A DNA stretch of 64,000 nt from NCBI RefSeq assembly GCF_963855985.1, contig NC_087092.1:10974001-11038000 (forward strand), written 5' to 3'. Made by a program: the position numbers and the translations under genes. Below the pieces are notes generated by a model. That model did not search any database and was not told the DNA's origin. It was given only the letters and a program-made list of their open reading frames with translations. Positions 1-13,500 of this stretch are shown piece after piece. How positions within the stretch are numbered: the first letter of the stretch is position 1; each line of letters begins with the position of its first letter. This DNA is from Ostrinia nubilalis. Taxonomy: Eukaryota; Arthropoda; Insecta; Lepidoptera; Crambidae.

Positions 1-127
1 TAAACTTAAAGCTTAGTTACAACAGGATATTGCAAAATTCCCACGGGAACGGGAGTTAGCGGGAAAAAACATTTGTATGAAAAAATCTTAACCGTGTAAG
101 ATAGATGAAGGGGGTAAAACGGGATTC

Positions 128-165
128 ACGCGTACGAAGTCGCGGGCGGCCGCTAGTATGTAATA
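128..165 (-). repeat. Fragment of lepidopteran 'CTAGC...GCCCGCGACTTCG' repeat
   Basis: GAAGTCGCGGGCGGCCGCTAG is the inverse of the head of a short repeat whose longer copies sit at 8046-8280 (minus) and 35764-35962 (plus). Only the terminal 35 or so bases remain. Confidence 0.5.
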
Positions 166-480
166 TAAAAGCTGTATGTTTCTTTCATTAAATAAATAAT
201 AAATAATTATATTTAAAGAGATTGGCTTGGTTCGTTGGGCACAAATGTCGCTGCTAGACCATGGAAAGGCACAAATATAAGCTACTTATTGAAAAAAATT
301 AATCTGGCTAAGGCTAATGGGTAAAAATCATGTGGCTGCAGTAACGTTTTCAAGCATTACTGCAACGGACTCTTATTTTCTTCAATTACTCCGAAATCTT
401 ATTGGGCAAAAATGCTAGATTCTCGGCACATTTACAGGATTTAAGGCTCTACCTTTTCCATGACATAAGCACATCTTGAT

Positions 481-657
481 CAGAGTCACCATATCGTCGC
501 TTGCCTCTCTAACTGACGTAACTGACATTTTGCAAAATTTTCAGTCGATTAGATAGATCGATTCGTCTTGCGAAATTAATTAAGATGGTGTAGATAACTC
601 AGTTTCGAAAAAAATGTCAGATACGTCACTTAGAGAGGCAAGCGACGATATCTCTGA
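481..657. mobile_element. Short inverted-repeat element (MITE-like)
   Basis: Left arm TATCGTCGCTTGCCTCTCTA (from 492) and its near-perfect inverse at about 613-651 (ending AGAGAGGCAAGCGACGATA) enclose AT-rich filler. The arms are about 42 bases with few mismatches, and the outermost CAGAG/CTCTG also pair. No coding capacity. The superfamily is not clear. Confidence 0.65.
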
Positions 658-1321
658 GGTAACGCACACGAATGAATCTGCATTTTGATTTTAAATAAGT
701 GAAATACAACTTGATGCAGACTGACATGTATTTGGGAGAGAACTTGCTTAAGGATAATTACCTACTGTCTACCGTAACATTCGCTGCCTGCCGCTCGCGC
801 ACCCTGCTTCTACTTTCAATGACGCCAATCCAATGGGCCGCGCGGTCGCGTCTCGGAGTGGCCAGCTAGTAGGTATGGAGCGTGCGAGTGAGACAGCAAA
901 GCTCTCACTTTGTTTATGTTTTGGCCGAATTTAATAATTAACAATAGAATTAAACAGGAGATTAACAATGGGTTCACTTTAATAGGTACTAGGTAAAGAT
1001 TTTTTTTATTTGCTATACATATCTTAAAATAAATTAAATGAGTAAAAAAAACATTAACTGCACCTCTGCACCGCACCTACCTACTAACAGCTCTCTGCGT
1101 GGCTGAAACGTTGACTGGCGGATAATGCTCTTAACATTATGAACAAAAGGTGGACCTTAAACATTATTATGGGCAATACAGTTTATAACCGACTACACCA
1201 GAAAAAGGGTTATGTTTTTCCAGTGTATGTAGGTCTTTAGATTAAGATTCGTCTTAATTATTATTGTGAGTGACACTGGGTAGGTTATCATAATTGGAAG
1301 GAAAACAATCGAACCTTTTAT

Positions 1322-1505
1322 AGCCACGATAGCCGAACGGTGAAGGAGTCGGAGTGGCCGACTCGAGATCCGGGGAACGCGGGTTCGAATCCCACCGCCG
1401 CTCGACTATTGTGGTGAGCCCACTTGTAACACAAGCTCATTTAGTTTAACACGAGGGGCTAATGGGACTATTAGTAATATTTGGAATACAAATTGCTAAT
1501 AATCT
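1322..1505 (+). mobile_element. tRNA-derived SINE
   Basis: The head has an A-box-like TAGCCGAACGGT near 1330 and an exact B-box GGTTCGAATCC at about 1382, as in RNA polymerase III promoters. A body follows that ends in GGGACTATTAGTAATATTTG. Inverse copies of the body occur at about 4553-4652 and 20426-20525. No good acceptor stem is present, so it is not a working tRNA gene. Confidence 0.65.
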
Positions 1506-3815
1506 TAAAAAAAAATCAATATTGTCGATTTTAGGCGCCACAATGTTAGACAAATTATAGCCGAACTTTTGTAATGCTAATTTGTGTTTCTTTCATTTTT
1601 ATTTGAATGTAGATGTTTTTTTTTTGCATTTTACAAGAAATATGACAATTAATAAAAATAATAATTTGTTGCAAAACCAAACCTATTTTAGTATTTTTAT
1701 AAGTGACGAAATAAAACAGCAGCGATGAGCGCCATCTATTACATCATTTGTAACTAAATGCTACTTCTACAGCGCTGCAAAAACGATTGTTTAAGACTTC
1801 AGTTTTTACTAAAGATAAAATTTTATTATATGAAGAAATATTGTTTATTTGAATCATTCACTGTGTTTAAATGAACAAATTAATGTGTAAAACATTTTTT
1901 CATTATAGTTTACTGAGCATTAGTGACTTTTTACAAACGTCTTCAGAAATTCGATACTTATGTCGCCATCTAGTGAGATTGATTGGGAATGATTCAAGAT
2001 TTATAGGCATCGGGTTCCCGTGCTACTACCTAGCTACTAACGCTAATGGATACGTGACGAAATATTACAGTTCCCCGATTGTATAATCGGGTCGTTAATA
2101 CTGGATCGGTGTTACTTACAGACACAATCAAAGCGTCTTGTGCAAAGAGCTCATTAACAGAACTACATTGAGCCTGTAATTATATTATCATCATTCAATT
2201 ATCTATTACAATTTTAACGACGGAAAATCAATACAAATCGGTTTATAGTGGAATTTTTAGAGCAATCGTGTTTTTGTTTGGAATTTAGTAATAAAAACTT
2301 TATTTGACTCGATCGGCTTTGATTTCCAATATTAAACTTAAGCTTCGCTGACCTAGCGCACGGATCAGTGGCAATATGGGTCGGATTTGTGTCGGTAACA
2401 TGCAAAATCTATGTATGCTCGTATGACCATAAAGTATTCACCGAGATCGTTGGCCTCGAGACCGATAAACTTCCAATTATATTATTGCTTTAAAAATAAC
2501 ATCGCGTAATGTTATTGTTGTATTCATACATTTTATTGTGTTGCAAATTAGGTCGCCGATACGCGAGACCAGAAACACTTAAAAAGCACGCTGTTATCTT
2601 CTTCTTTTATTTATTTATTATTGATACATGATTATTGGAAGGTCACACATTGACAAAAGACGTTTCATTTGCGCTGGCACGCTAAAATGCGATCTATGTA
2701 CTCAGATTAGCTTAATGGTTTAACACCTCGAGTCATAGTCGATATTTGCCAAAGGTACACCAAAGTTTTACTTAATATTTTTATCAATAACGTAATTACA
2801 TAACTTTGTGTGTTTGTAACGTTTTTATGCCTAATATGCGGAACCATTCAGGCTAGAGATAGATTGGTGTATATCGCCTGGTTACAAAAAATGATGAATG
2901 GGTGGAATCCATCGTTTCTCCAGATCCTTATAACGATTTTGGTCGAAATATATTTATGTAATAGATTATGCGTTAATTTATGATTATGCTTGAATTAATC
3001 TTCTATTTACTTCTTGTCTTAAAATAGTCCTGATTACAATTTGCATAACTTGATACCTACTTAACAATGTTGTATTTTTTTTGTAAAATCAATAAATGAG
3101 TTGCTTCATTTTAGTACTAAACGACACCGGAATAAACTGTGTCATAGGCAATGCGAATTAGGAAGAAGTCTTAAATCAATGAAGAACAATAGGATGTTTA
3201 CCAGCCATTTATTTCCCAGCGATTACAATGATTACTAAGATGAGACTATAAAAAGTTGCATTCACTGTTATTTTCTTGAATTTACGACTTTCGTCATCAG
3301 AATATTATGATGATATAAAACGTAGAGGTCAGCTCTTAAAATATTGTTTTAATTGAAAAGTGCAGTCAACGCGTCGGTACAAGATAAACACTGTGACATT
3401 AGTGTCATTTAGTTAAAATAAGAGTGAATTTGAAAAAAATATCATACAAATGCGCATGTCCCACAGTCCGACATGTATTAATTTGAGTACAGCTGAATAC
3501 GCAGTTGAAAATAATACCTGCATAAACATTTTAATTACTCCTCTACTTCAGGCATTCAAACGCTCCCTTGTTTTGTTTTTGTGTGAGCAGTTGAGCGCGG
3601 ACTGATGAATATTAAAGCGAAGGGCCCGCGATTATACTGCGGGACCCTAAAACCGACCATTTACTCAGGTTATCTTTAATCTACTATTGTATAGCTTGCT
3701 AACTGTACTGTGAAATTTATCGGTTCACGTGAACGCTTTATGACGCATTGTACTTGGTTAGAATGGTCTTGTTTTGTTTGAGGAAAGTTCATAGCATTTC
3801 TGCGTGGACTAGTTA

Positions 3816-3934
3816 GGCTGAGTTGCACCATCTAGCATTGACTTTAACAAGCGTCAAAAATGTGTTTAACTCCATACAAAACACAACCGGTTATCGTTAA
3901 AGTTACTGTTAGAGTTAGGTGGTGCAATTCAGCC
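3816..3934. mobile_element. MITE of the GGCTGAGTTGCACCA family, copy A
   Basis: The ends are GGCTGAGTTGCACCA and the inverse TGGTGCAATTCAGCC, flanked on both sides by TTA (possible 3-bp target duplication). The inner part has GTCAAA and an inverse of TTTTGTATGGAGTT. Related copies are at 22776-22904, 25189-25308 and, split by an insertion, 35426-36964. Confidence 0.75.
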
Positions 3935-4552
3935 TTAGTATCGTGGAATGTATCTGTCGTTAGTATGGTATGGTAGTTAGTACGGATTACTCACCTGGGT
4001 GAAATGATTCCGAGGTGATTATGAGGACACTAAAAATCCACTTTTTTCACCCAGGAGAACAAAGTGGAATAATCTGTTAGTTGTATCTATCCTCTGCCTT
4101 TTTTTAATGTATATTGTGCCGCGATTGGCAAATTCTGAAGGGTTGTGCATTGAGTTATAATGTACTACGTACTAGAGAAGACATGTCAACTAGACTTTCT
4201 GGCACGCAAACAGGTCCATGGACCGAAATTCAATTAGTATGTGCTCAGCGGTTGCTGTGACAACACGCTTGAGTGCAGTTTTGTTTTTTGAAATATGCCA
4301 TCCTATAGACGAAAATACTGTTCAAATAACCCCAGATACATATTAAGTAAAAATCAAGGAATGACTTTTTACCATTAAGTTGTACATTTATGCACTTAAA
4401 ACACTAATTTAATTTTAATTTGTTAATTACAAGGCGTCACCGCGGCGGCAGCCATTTTAAGAAAATTTCAAAGAATAAAAATCGCAGACTTGACACTGAC
4501 GCATAAATTAGTATACGAAAGGAAGGTTAAATACAGCAATAAAAAGATTTTT

Positions 4553-4660
4553 TTTTAGATTATAAGCACTTTGTATTGCACAAATTACTAATAGTCCCGT
4601 CCAGCCCCTAGTGTTAAGCTAAATAAACTTGGGTTACGGGTGGGCTCACACAATAGTCGT
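4553..4660 (-). mobile_element. SINE fragment, inverse copy of the 1322 family
   Basis: ACAAATTACTAATAGTCCCG followed by CCCCTAGTGTTAAGCTAAAT is the inverse of the 3' body of the element at 1322-1505. The polymerase III head is missing or diverged. Confidence 0.55.
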
Positions 4661-5282
4661 GCGGCATCATGGATCAGTGAGATTGTTTGAATCTCACTGC
4701 TGTTGTTCGTATGCGACTGGTTAGTTAGTAAATCACCCTAATTATTGACACCTAGCTCACGAGATAGGCTAAAATTATAATAATTGTACAGTGTGTCTGG
4801 TCACCAGTGTCCGACCCGTTAGGGCGCAATAATATGATCAATTTAATCGACAAATCTAGTATTAAAAAATTACAGCTATTTTAATTTTTTTAGTTTCTGA
4901 GTCCGGATGGATTCATTTATTTACCAAATCTACCGATGTACAGGACCTATGAGTATAAAAGTGATTCGTTCGACAGCTGAAAAAGTAAGCAATACGTTGT
5001 CATCAAAAGCTTCCATTTAAATTTCTTAGAAACACTTGAACGTAAAAAAATGATGCTTCTTTTTAGATTTTTCAATGTTACAAAAAACTAGAAAGTTTTA
5101 CATTTTTAGATGCACTAAGTCATTACCTAAAAACTGATATACCTTGGCTTTAAATCAACTAGTCTAGGTGCTAGCTACACAGGAGATGCAGCGGTGAAAA
5201 GGAGAGGTGGGAATAGTCCCGTAACTTCTACCTCACAGCTATTATACGTGTACTCAACCACTGAGTTAGTTAACAATAGAGA

Positions 5283-5325
5283 CAATAAAATAACTGAAAG
5301 TTTCTGACTTTCAGTTATTTTATTG
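5283..5325. repeat. Short perfect hairpin
   Basis: CAATAAAATAACTGAAAGT and its exact inverse are separated by only a few bases (TTCTG). Arms of about 19 bases could form a stable hairpin. It is too short for a typical miRNA precursor, and its role is unknown. Confidence 0.6.
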
Positions 5326-5395
5326 GTTCTGGAATGAAGGGGTCATCCCTAGCTTTGTTCCTACCGTTACGAGTGGGAATTTTTCTAAAATCTCA

Positions 5396-5524
5396 AGATG
5401 GACTGACTGAAGATAGCAGGAAGACGCTGGGTGCAGGCCACTATCAACTGGGCGATGTGGAAATCATTAGAGGAGGCCTTTGTTCAGCAGTGGACGTCCA
5501 GTAGCTAAAATGATGATGACGATG
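5396..5524 (+). mobile_element. RTE-like LINE 3' end
   Basis: The translation contains IAGRRWVQATINWAMWKSLE and EAFVQQWTSSS before a stop, then a GATGATGACGATG run. This matches, on the other strand, the C-terminus encoded at 58385-58600 ([21 protein letters not shown]). It is the reverse-transcriptase polyprotein end of an RTE-type LINE and carries an in-frame stop. It is a 5'-truncated dead copy. Confidence 0.65.
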
Positions 5525-6767
5525 TTTCCTTACAGTATCCAATTCAATAGGCAGAAACTAAACGTAAACGAAGTGTCGCCTCTGTAATGGTATCATTATC
5601 TATAACTCATAATATTTCGTGCGCTGTTGGATGACAGTTTTAAACTAGAGATGGGTAATTTTTTTATCGAATTAGAAAATACCAGTTAACGATTCTCAAG
5701 GCGATTATCGATTACATTAGATTTTAATCGGGAAGAAAAATAATTAATGGCTTAAGCATCAGTATGAAGCCCATACGCACTTGTAGCACAAGTAACACGA
5801 TTAGCCTCAGTCCCCTCAGTTGTGAATTCGGAATCGCCAGTTGTAATTTTAAAATCGCATCACAGAGTGAAGTAACTAACACCAAAAAACGGCAGAGCGA
5901 AGTGATTTCGAATATAATAAAAGAAACGCACAATATAATAAAAGAAAATAATGTAAGTAGCTGAACCTTTTTGCTATTGAGCACCATGAAAATTTAACAC
6001 AATTTAGCCGATTTGTTTATTTTCACAATCGATTCACAATGTCTATGATGAGGCGACCGCAGGAACGTCACTATTCGTGCAATCCTATCAATGAAGTACG
6101 ACATTTTCTGGTGCAGATTTTATCGCCATAAATTATGAAACTTGATAGTCATGGATTTGACTGACAGCTGTCCGTCAAATTCCCGCCCCGCACCCCGCAC
6201 TGTACATATTTTGTTCGCGATGTCTGTTCTATACGTAGTAATATTACTTCAATGGGGTTGTGAAGGTGAGCAATTTGGTTTACTTATTTAGATGCTCAGT
6301 ACTCAATAATTCATTGCATCCATAATGTTACAAAAGAACTTGAAAGAACGCGCGTTTGTTACTCTTCAGTTTTTATTATCCAAGCAATTGTGAGTTATTG
6401 AAAATGGAAAAGCCATAAAATATCCTCTAGAAAAGTTTCGTCACTTTCGTTATTTGTAATAACCTTTTTATACAATAACCTTTTATACCTTACACGGTTT
6501 TCAGGAAACATACTTGCTGTATTATTCTTCCTCTTTTCATTTATGTTTTGGCGCTATTTATTTTCTTATTTTGTGTTCCATTCCACTCCGGCTCACAATA
6601 GATACGTCTTCATTGATTACAACGGGTCCGTAGGCTCGGCAGAAAAATAACTAGAAATTTCTCTTTGGCAGACCGACCACCGGTTCATTTGCCAAGAAAG
6701 TGATGCCCAACATGTTGATGTGCTTTTATTCCGTGATGTATGTGACTGCCAAATGAGTGAGGCACTA

Positions 6768-6897
6768 CGTACAGTCAGCGCCAAATTGTTCGTGACATCC
6801 AAAGAAGCCAAAAAGTTCGCAACACGTCTTTGTTACAATTGGAATAAGGTTGTGTTGTCAACTTTGGGTGTCACGAACTATTTGAGGCTGACTGTAC
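6768..6897. mobile_element. MITE-like inverted repeat
   Basis: CGTACAGTCAGCGCCAAATT (left) and the inverse of AATTTGAGGCTGACTGTACG-like sequence (right, ending 6897) continue inward through GTTCGTGACA.CCAAAG with scattered mismatches. Arms are about 55 bases, with no coding capacity. Confidence 0.65.
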
Positions 6898-8045
6898 GAC
6901 CGACTACCGTGTGAGGTCATAGCGCCGACTGAATGAACGTCAATCAATCAGTCCTATTTCTATCGATGGTGATAATATTACTTAATTACTTTGCGTTTTA
7001 CCAGGCCTCCGTCACTCGCCTATGCCGGCCGAGATAATTACCTACAGCGCACGACAACTTCAAGTTGCAAATCAGTCAGGGCAGCCACACGCCGTGACGC
7101 GCCTGTGAGCACACGCGTATTTCTATACACGCTCGGTCGATCATCGTCGAAATCAAGGTTTATTGTTCCAACAGCACTTTTATTCTTCTTTAATGAAAAA
7201 TCGAAAAAATCGAAAAATATTTAGGAATAATAATTAACTGTAGTGATTTAAATAATTAAAAAAACTACACTTTTTAAATAATTTTGAAATACTTATGACA
7301 AAAAACTGTAGCAAAAAATTATTTCAGCTAATAAAAACATTAACTTTACTTCACCGTTTCTATTTTCCGACACTACACCTTTTAAACTGTTTGTCCAATT
7401 TCGAGTTATCGCAATACTGAAGTTTATTAATAGATACTTTAGAGATGGTACGATTATACAAACACCAATAGATTAAAGTTTACCAATCATAAATACAATA
7501 AATGCTTCTTAAAATTAATTTTTTGTTTATTTTACTTTGCCTATACAACCCTGACGCTTGAGCTGTGAGGTAGGTCAATTCTGAATACAAAAAAATTGCG
7601 CTCTTGTGAGCGTAGTAGTAAGGTGCGATTTCGAATGCACCATGTGCGTTGAATATTTTGCATTATTATTATTACCGTTAAAATGTCGGCATCTGATCCT
7701 ACACAAAGGAGTGCAATTTCTGTTGCTACTATTATGTATTCTGTGGTTTTACTATATTTGGGTCACTGTACGTACAGTTTTATAAATATTCGTCTACTGG
7801 AAAACTACCCTTTTCGATTGATTTATCGAAACTGTCATTAAATGTAAAGTTACTATCTCATATACGTGACAGAGGTAAATTATTGTTGACGAAGTGGTGT
7901 AAAGTAGACATGACACGGAAGTAGACAATAATAGGTTGTAGGTTCGACTAAACTGTTTATTTATTTACCAAAATCCATTAAACCCAGTACAAGTAGCTAC
8001 ATTTGGTTATGTCGCACGCGTCACGCGTCTTCCGATCAGAAACAC

Positions 8046-8282
8046 TTCATTTTTTACCATGAGCATACCTGTAATCTCTAAGTAACTCTGTCTGTGTCGC
8101 TTTCACGCCTAAACCACTGAACCGATTTTGATGAAATTTGGCATGAATATATGCAGTTTGAGTCCTGGGAAAGGGCATAGGATAGTTTTTATCCCGGTTT
8201 TTGAGACAGGGACGCGCGCGATAATGCTTTTCTGTGACAGACAAAATTTCACGCCGGCGAAGTCGCGGGCGGAAAGCTAGTA
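8046..8282 (-). mobile_element. Lepidopteran short interspersed repeat ('CTAGCTTTCCGCCCGCGACTTCG' type)
   Basis: Read on the minus strand it starts CTAGCTTTCCGCCCGCGACT, runs through AAAACTATCCTATGCCCTTT and CAAAATCGGTTCAGTGGTTT. This arrangement is common in Lepidoptera genomes. The fully open minus frame through it is incidental. Confidence 0.6.
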
Positions 8283-9213
8283 ATTACATTACATAAATGA
8301 ATTTTCTTCCCGTTTTGAAAATGGTGTGTTAAATTCCCATCAAGACATGTAAGTATAATAAAACGACGCGACGTTCAAAATTAGATTCAGATTCAAGCTT
8401 GTGATTCCAATATCTAAATCAATTAGAAGAGACTTGAAACTGACCTAGATTTCTGATTAAATAATTTCAAAACACGATCATACTAAAATTTATTGCCGAT
8501 ACAAAAGAAAGTCGACGTTTTCTCTTTCGTCCCATCTATCAAAGTTATTTTAAAGGCGTGAAAACTAAATAAAAAAGGACTTTTTTCGTGTACTTTCTTA
8601 TTTAAAGTAATCAATATGGATTTAACTAAAAATAATTGCCCATGACATAATAATACCTTGCTTAATCAGCTGGGTAATGAGATAAGCTCGTTAAATAATA
8701 CCGACCTTCATGGCCAGTTAACGGGGCTGCTTTAAGCGGCTTTTCGCTAATGTATAAAGCTTTAATTCAATTTGTACGGCGAATATTTGAATTAGTTTTA
8801 ATAAATTATACGAACCATGAATTACAAATAGGGAAAATGTTCGTTATTTGTTTTATCCATAAGTTTATTTATCCTTTGACAAAAATTTGTCGTACCTCTA
8901 GTTACGAGTACATTGGTTTTAAATGCAAGTTTATTTTGGCAAGCAAACCATATGGTAACTGATAACCCTTTATATCCTATATCCTTAGTACCTATAAAAT
9001 ATAAGATAGAATCACGACGACATATTAAAAGGATAGAAACATCCGTATCCTGCCATCTTTACCGCCATTACTCTACTTTTTACACATTAATTAAGCCGTA
9101 AGTTTCCGCTACAGCTTGTACAACTCTTAACCTGCTTTAAGTTTATAAAAGTTGTACTTCTTACTCGTACTTGTTTAACGTTCCGAAGACACGAGCACTT
9201 ACTCTTGCGTATA

Positions 9214-9485
9214 TAGGGTTGCTAGGTCCAAAAACACAAAAGCCGGACTCTGTACTTCATTTGGCCCGACATTTTACCCTAAAAGCCGGTGCAATTAGTG
9301 TCATAGCTCACGGATGAGTATTATTATCATCGGTTGCCCAACATCCTAACATTCTGACGTGCGTTTGATATTATTTTGTGGCTCGACTTTCGCCTGGCGC
9401 GGCAGCCACATAATAAGCCTAAAAAAAGTCGGACAGGTCGGACAAGACAATATTTGCCCGGACAAGATCACACCTGGCAACCCTA
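9214..9485. mobile_element. hAT-type MITE with exact 8-bp target-site duplication
   Basis: TGCGTATA occurs directly before the element (9206-9213) and directly after it (9486-9493). The ends TAGGGTTGCTAGGT and ACCTGGCAACCCTA are inverse with one mismatch. An 8-bp duplication and a TAGGGTTGCCAGGT-like end fit the hAT superfamily. There is no transposase in the 272 bases, so it depends on another element. Confidence 0.85.
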
Positions 9486-10019
9486 TGCGTATACAACCTT
9501 AACTCTAAAGTTACTAGTAAAGAAAGCATTACCTTTTCTTTTAAGTGCCTAGTTCTTCCTTAACTGCTAATAAAGCTTGAAAGTTGAAACGTATACAACT
9601 GCGATACAATGTAGATTCAATAAGTATATTAAACGTAGTTTTGTTACTAAGAAGTGGCTTGGTATAAATTGATTCAGTGAAAACATCCAAGTGAACGATT
9701 TTACGACGGTCGTAAAATGGCTATTAACTTTTTAATACCTATCACCCAGAAGAGTCGACTTTTTGTTTCTAATCTAAAATTAATTAATGTTTTGTTTTAG
9801 ATGTAGGTAACTACTTATTATAAGTACTTAAATATTCATGCACTGCAGTTAATTTTTACTGTATTATTAATAAACAATACAACAGGGGCCATCAATTTCA
9901 GGGTTTAATTTTAGTAGCACCGTACTACTGTCACTATTCAAATATTATTCAGAAATGATTGCCATTTGTCTAACTTCAAGGTACGGATGACGGCATATCC
10001 AGCCACACTGTGGGATCTG

Positions 10020-10291
10020 GAGCAGTTGAAATAAGCGCGAGTTTGCAACTAAATGTTTAGTTTGGAGCATTTGACATTATATTTTTGACATTTTACAAAA
10101 TAATATTGACATTTTAATTGTAAATTGACTATGAATTTTGAAATGGCTTAATAAAAACGGATTATTTATAATATGTAAAATGCATGATTTTATAAAACTA
10201 TTAATTGACTATGAAATTTTTGCATGTCTTGTAGATGAAACATGTTGAACCTGATTGATTTTATTAAATAAATGAATTTGAATTTGTTATC
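10020..10291 (+). mobile_element. Possible LINE 3' tail
   Basis: The stretch has repeated TTTTGACATTTTA-like units, then GCATGTCTTGTAGATGAAAC and ATTAAATAAATGAATTTGAA at the end. This resembles 3' tails of lepidopteran non-LTR elements. No coding part remains and the call is by resemblance only. Confidence 0.35.
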
Positions 10292-11124
10292 CTGGCGACT
10301 GTACTAGTTTCTCACGTATTAACCAAAACAATACAATAGATATAAATTCGTTTTGTACCTTATTGTTAATAGCTTGGATATTTGACGTGAGCGAAACGAG
10401 CGATAGTCTTACCTAGTCACGACTGACCAACTGATATACAGGGTGTAAGTGAAACGTTGTCAGACCTTAAACGGTCAGATCAGTCGGAAATTAAGCTTCT
10501 AAATTGAAACCCTGAGTTTATTCTTTCCCAAGAAAATAACGCTTTTTTTAAATTCTCATTTCATCATTATGGTGAGTCTAAGATAATAAATCTCAATATT
10601 GAAACTGAGGTTTTCCTCAACAAAATATTTTCTTTTCTTAATTTTAATTTTCTTTAATTTGTGGGTATCGTTATGATATTTAAAAAAATACGTCGACTTA
10701 ATAAAAACCACGATAATATTTTTTTAATCTGTTAAACTAACAAGATCAACAGTGTGTAATTTACTATTAGTACAATAAAAAATGAACGAAAACTTTTGGT
10801 TTTCTTTTCCGTGAAAGAAGAATAATGATGTCGGATTTGGGACGGTAACAGACAGTTATCTGTGTAAAGAGTTAGCTAAATGTTCCTTACACCATGTAGA
10901 TTATGATTCATACAATTATTGTTGTAATACCTTACTCTTTACATTTTCGTCTGTGTATCTTGTTTTTGTTTGTGTTCTACTTACCCAAAGAGGAATAAAG
11001 ATTCTTTTCATTTAGAAACATGAGAAGGCCTTTAGAAATGCAAAATACTTGTTGAATTATTAGTAAAATGGCTAAGCTTTTGTCGACAATAAAGCGTTTT
11101 ATGCGGAATCATTACACAATCCAT

Positions 11125-11189
11125 TTTCATAAAAAGAGAGTTGAATCCTTTAGATTTATTCTAAAGGGTTCAGCTCTCTTTTTATGAAA
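11125..11189. ncRNA. Candidate small hairpin RNA (30-bp stem)
   Basis: TTTCATAAAAAGAGAGTTGA continues to CTTTAGA, then a 5-base loop TTTAT, then the inverse arm ending ATGAAA. All 30 positions pair, two of them as G-U if the + strand is transcribed. The G-U pairs leave the + strand hairpin intact but give A-C mismatches on the other strand. It could be a pre-miRNA-like hairpin or a tiny foldback element. There is no expression evidence. Confidence 0.3.
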
Positions 11190-13500
11190 TACATCGGGAT
11201 TTCTTCCATACAACTTTTTATTATTGAGTTTCTGATATGAGCAGAGAAGAGAGCCAGTCAGTATACTGTTACTTAACTTTCTTACTTAGATGTATCTTTA
11301 ATTTTAAAAAGTGTTAATGTATAAACAACACATTAATTAGATTTGTTAAGTACGTAATATTTATTGCCCATGCCACTAATACGTGCCCATGAGTTTGCCT
11401 TAAAAGTATGAAGTTTTACCATTTATTATAAGTAAGTTCGATGGTAGATAAACCATAACTGTACTGGAAAACCGAAGTTGTAGAATACCTAAGGATATCT
11501 TTGGACAATTTCACACAACGCCATCTATGTTGGTAAGTTAGTAGTAATTGAACTGTTTACATAAATTAATCCCAGAGCGTGTTTGCCCTCAATCATCTCT
11601 GTCGTAAACAGTGTACAAAGTGATTTAGATTTTCCGAATTTATCATTACTACTCTCTGTTTATGCACTTGAAATCCTTTATTTGTTACTCCGTTTACATT
11701 GTACGATTCATCGCTGTTCTTAGATGAGCCACGTGAATCATTCGACTCATTTAGATGTTCTCTAGATCGTGACTGAGTTAGTTAACAAGAACATAAATTA
11801 ATATGTAGGTAGTTAGGTACTTTATATACAGACTTATAATGTGTAACTTCTTATGTGGCTACGAGTATTTTGCAACAAAAAGGTAAAGTCAAATGAATGT
11901 GTGGTAGTTTCTGATTTCCATGCTAGAACTAGAACCCCTTATTTTTAAGGGTGTCACGTACCTACCATTGTTCCAGTTTAAAAGTGACTTCAACTTAATT
12001 TACTGACGATAAGTTGAGGTAATATCGTAATTAATGTTTTTATTGCCTTAGTAAAGGACCTCGATTTATGATTCAAATAATATCGCTATTCTGCCAAATA
12101 GCCAGTTTTGTTATGTACTAGTGAATTAAGCCTAGTCAATATTTGCCACCTTACAAAGTTGTACTAAGTAAAGTACATGTTTGCGTTGGTATTATACTAA
12201 TCTTGTTTGTTACCGATAGAGGAAAAAATCCTTCGTAGCTTCAAGGCTTTATAATACAAACGTTTTCTCCGAAAAGGGTATGTTTTACGTGAAGTACAAA
12301 AAATAAACTAGCCCGCGCCATAATGGAGTTACTGTTCGTTCCCGAAAAACATAACTTCTCTTTTTGACTTTCTTCATAATCTAACGTCGAACAATGCGCT
12401 AAGGCCTAAGTACCTACACCCTATATTTGAACGAAACCCTTTCGGCGTTTAGCGAATTTACGAAAATGTTAAATACAAATGAAGTAGGAACTTATTTAAA
12501 TTGGATTACAGAACGTTTAGTTTTGCAATTAGAATTATAGTTATATTATGGGATAAATGAGAGGTTTAACGAAGGTAACAAGCACGATAATGCTGTTTGT
12601 TCAATTCCCTGTCCAATTCCCAACTGAATTTAAATTCGTTAAATTCACAGCTTGACTTATTGCCAAAAATAAAATACTTTAGACAAAAAAATGAATGAAT
12701 GAATGATTCATTTTTTAACTCGTTGATACCCGAAAATATTCCGAAATGCACGGTTACATAGGTCGAATTGGCGAACTTTTTCCGAAGTTTTTCGTTCAAA
12801 AATTAATATCCGGTCGTTGGTGTTTGTTTGCACTTTTCGTGGGAGTCGGAATTCGCTGTATTGTTTTTGGCTGAACCGCTGAAGGCTGGCGTCTGTTTTG
12901 TTACGTATAATCAACTTGTTTATTTACCGCCATAGCTCGATCAGCTGACCGGAATACCATATTACTCGTACTTAAGTGTAGTTTTTTTGCGAGAATGGTT
13001 TTTGTTAAGTTTTATAATTAGATGAGATCAGTCTTTTTTGTTACCAATATGGCTTGTTTACATAAATAACACTTGACATGTAAGGTCACTAGAATAAAAA
13101 TGGAATTTATGAAATTTTGTACCTAAATAAAATGCATATTGACGTTTATTTTTCTAAATGCGAGGTCGTCACCTGCGTCGTTGACACCTCTATCCGCAGT
13201 GTAGTTATTTGTATACAGTTTATTTTGAGACAGCTATATTTAGTTTTTATTTATATAAGATACAGGAAATCATCTGTAGGTAGATCTAGAATAGCACGCA
13301 CTCATGCCTATTGCGTTCATGACTTCACTTGTCATTTGTTTGGCGTGAGCCCAAATCTCATAAAGATTATGCAAAGATATTGTTTGACTAATAAATGCTA
13401 TTTTTCAAATGAATGAGAAGAAAAGTGTGCTTTTACTATGTACCTACAGACGTCAGCACATCAGATTTTTATTATACTGCAAAATAGCAACTATTACAAG

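Noticed and set aside
1322..1400. tRNA gene
   Set aside because: A- and B-box-like motifs are present, but I see no proper acceptor stem and the body continues as a repeated family, so it is a SINE head.
5283..5325. miRNA precursor
   Set aside because: A 19-bp stem with a few-base loop is too short for normal Drosha/Dicer processing.
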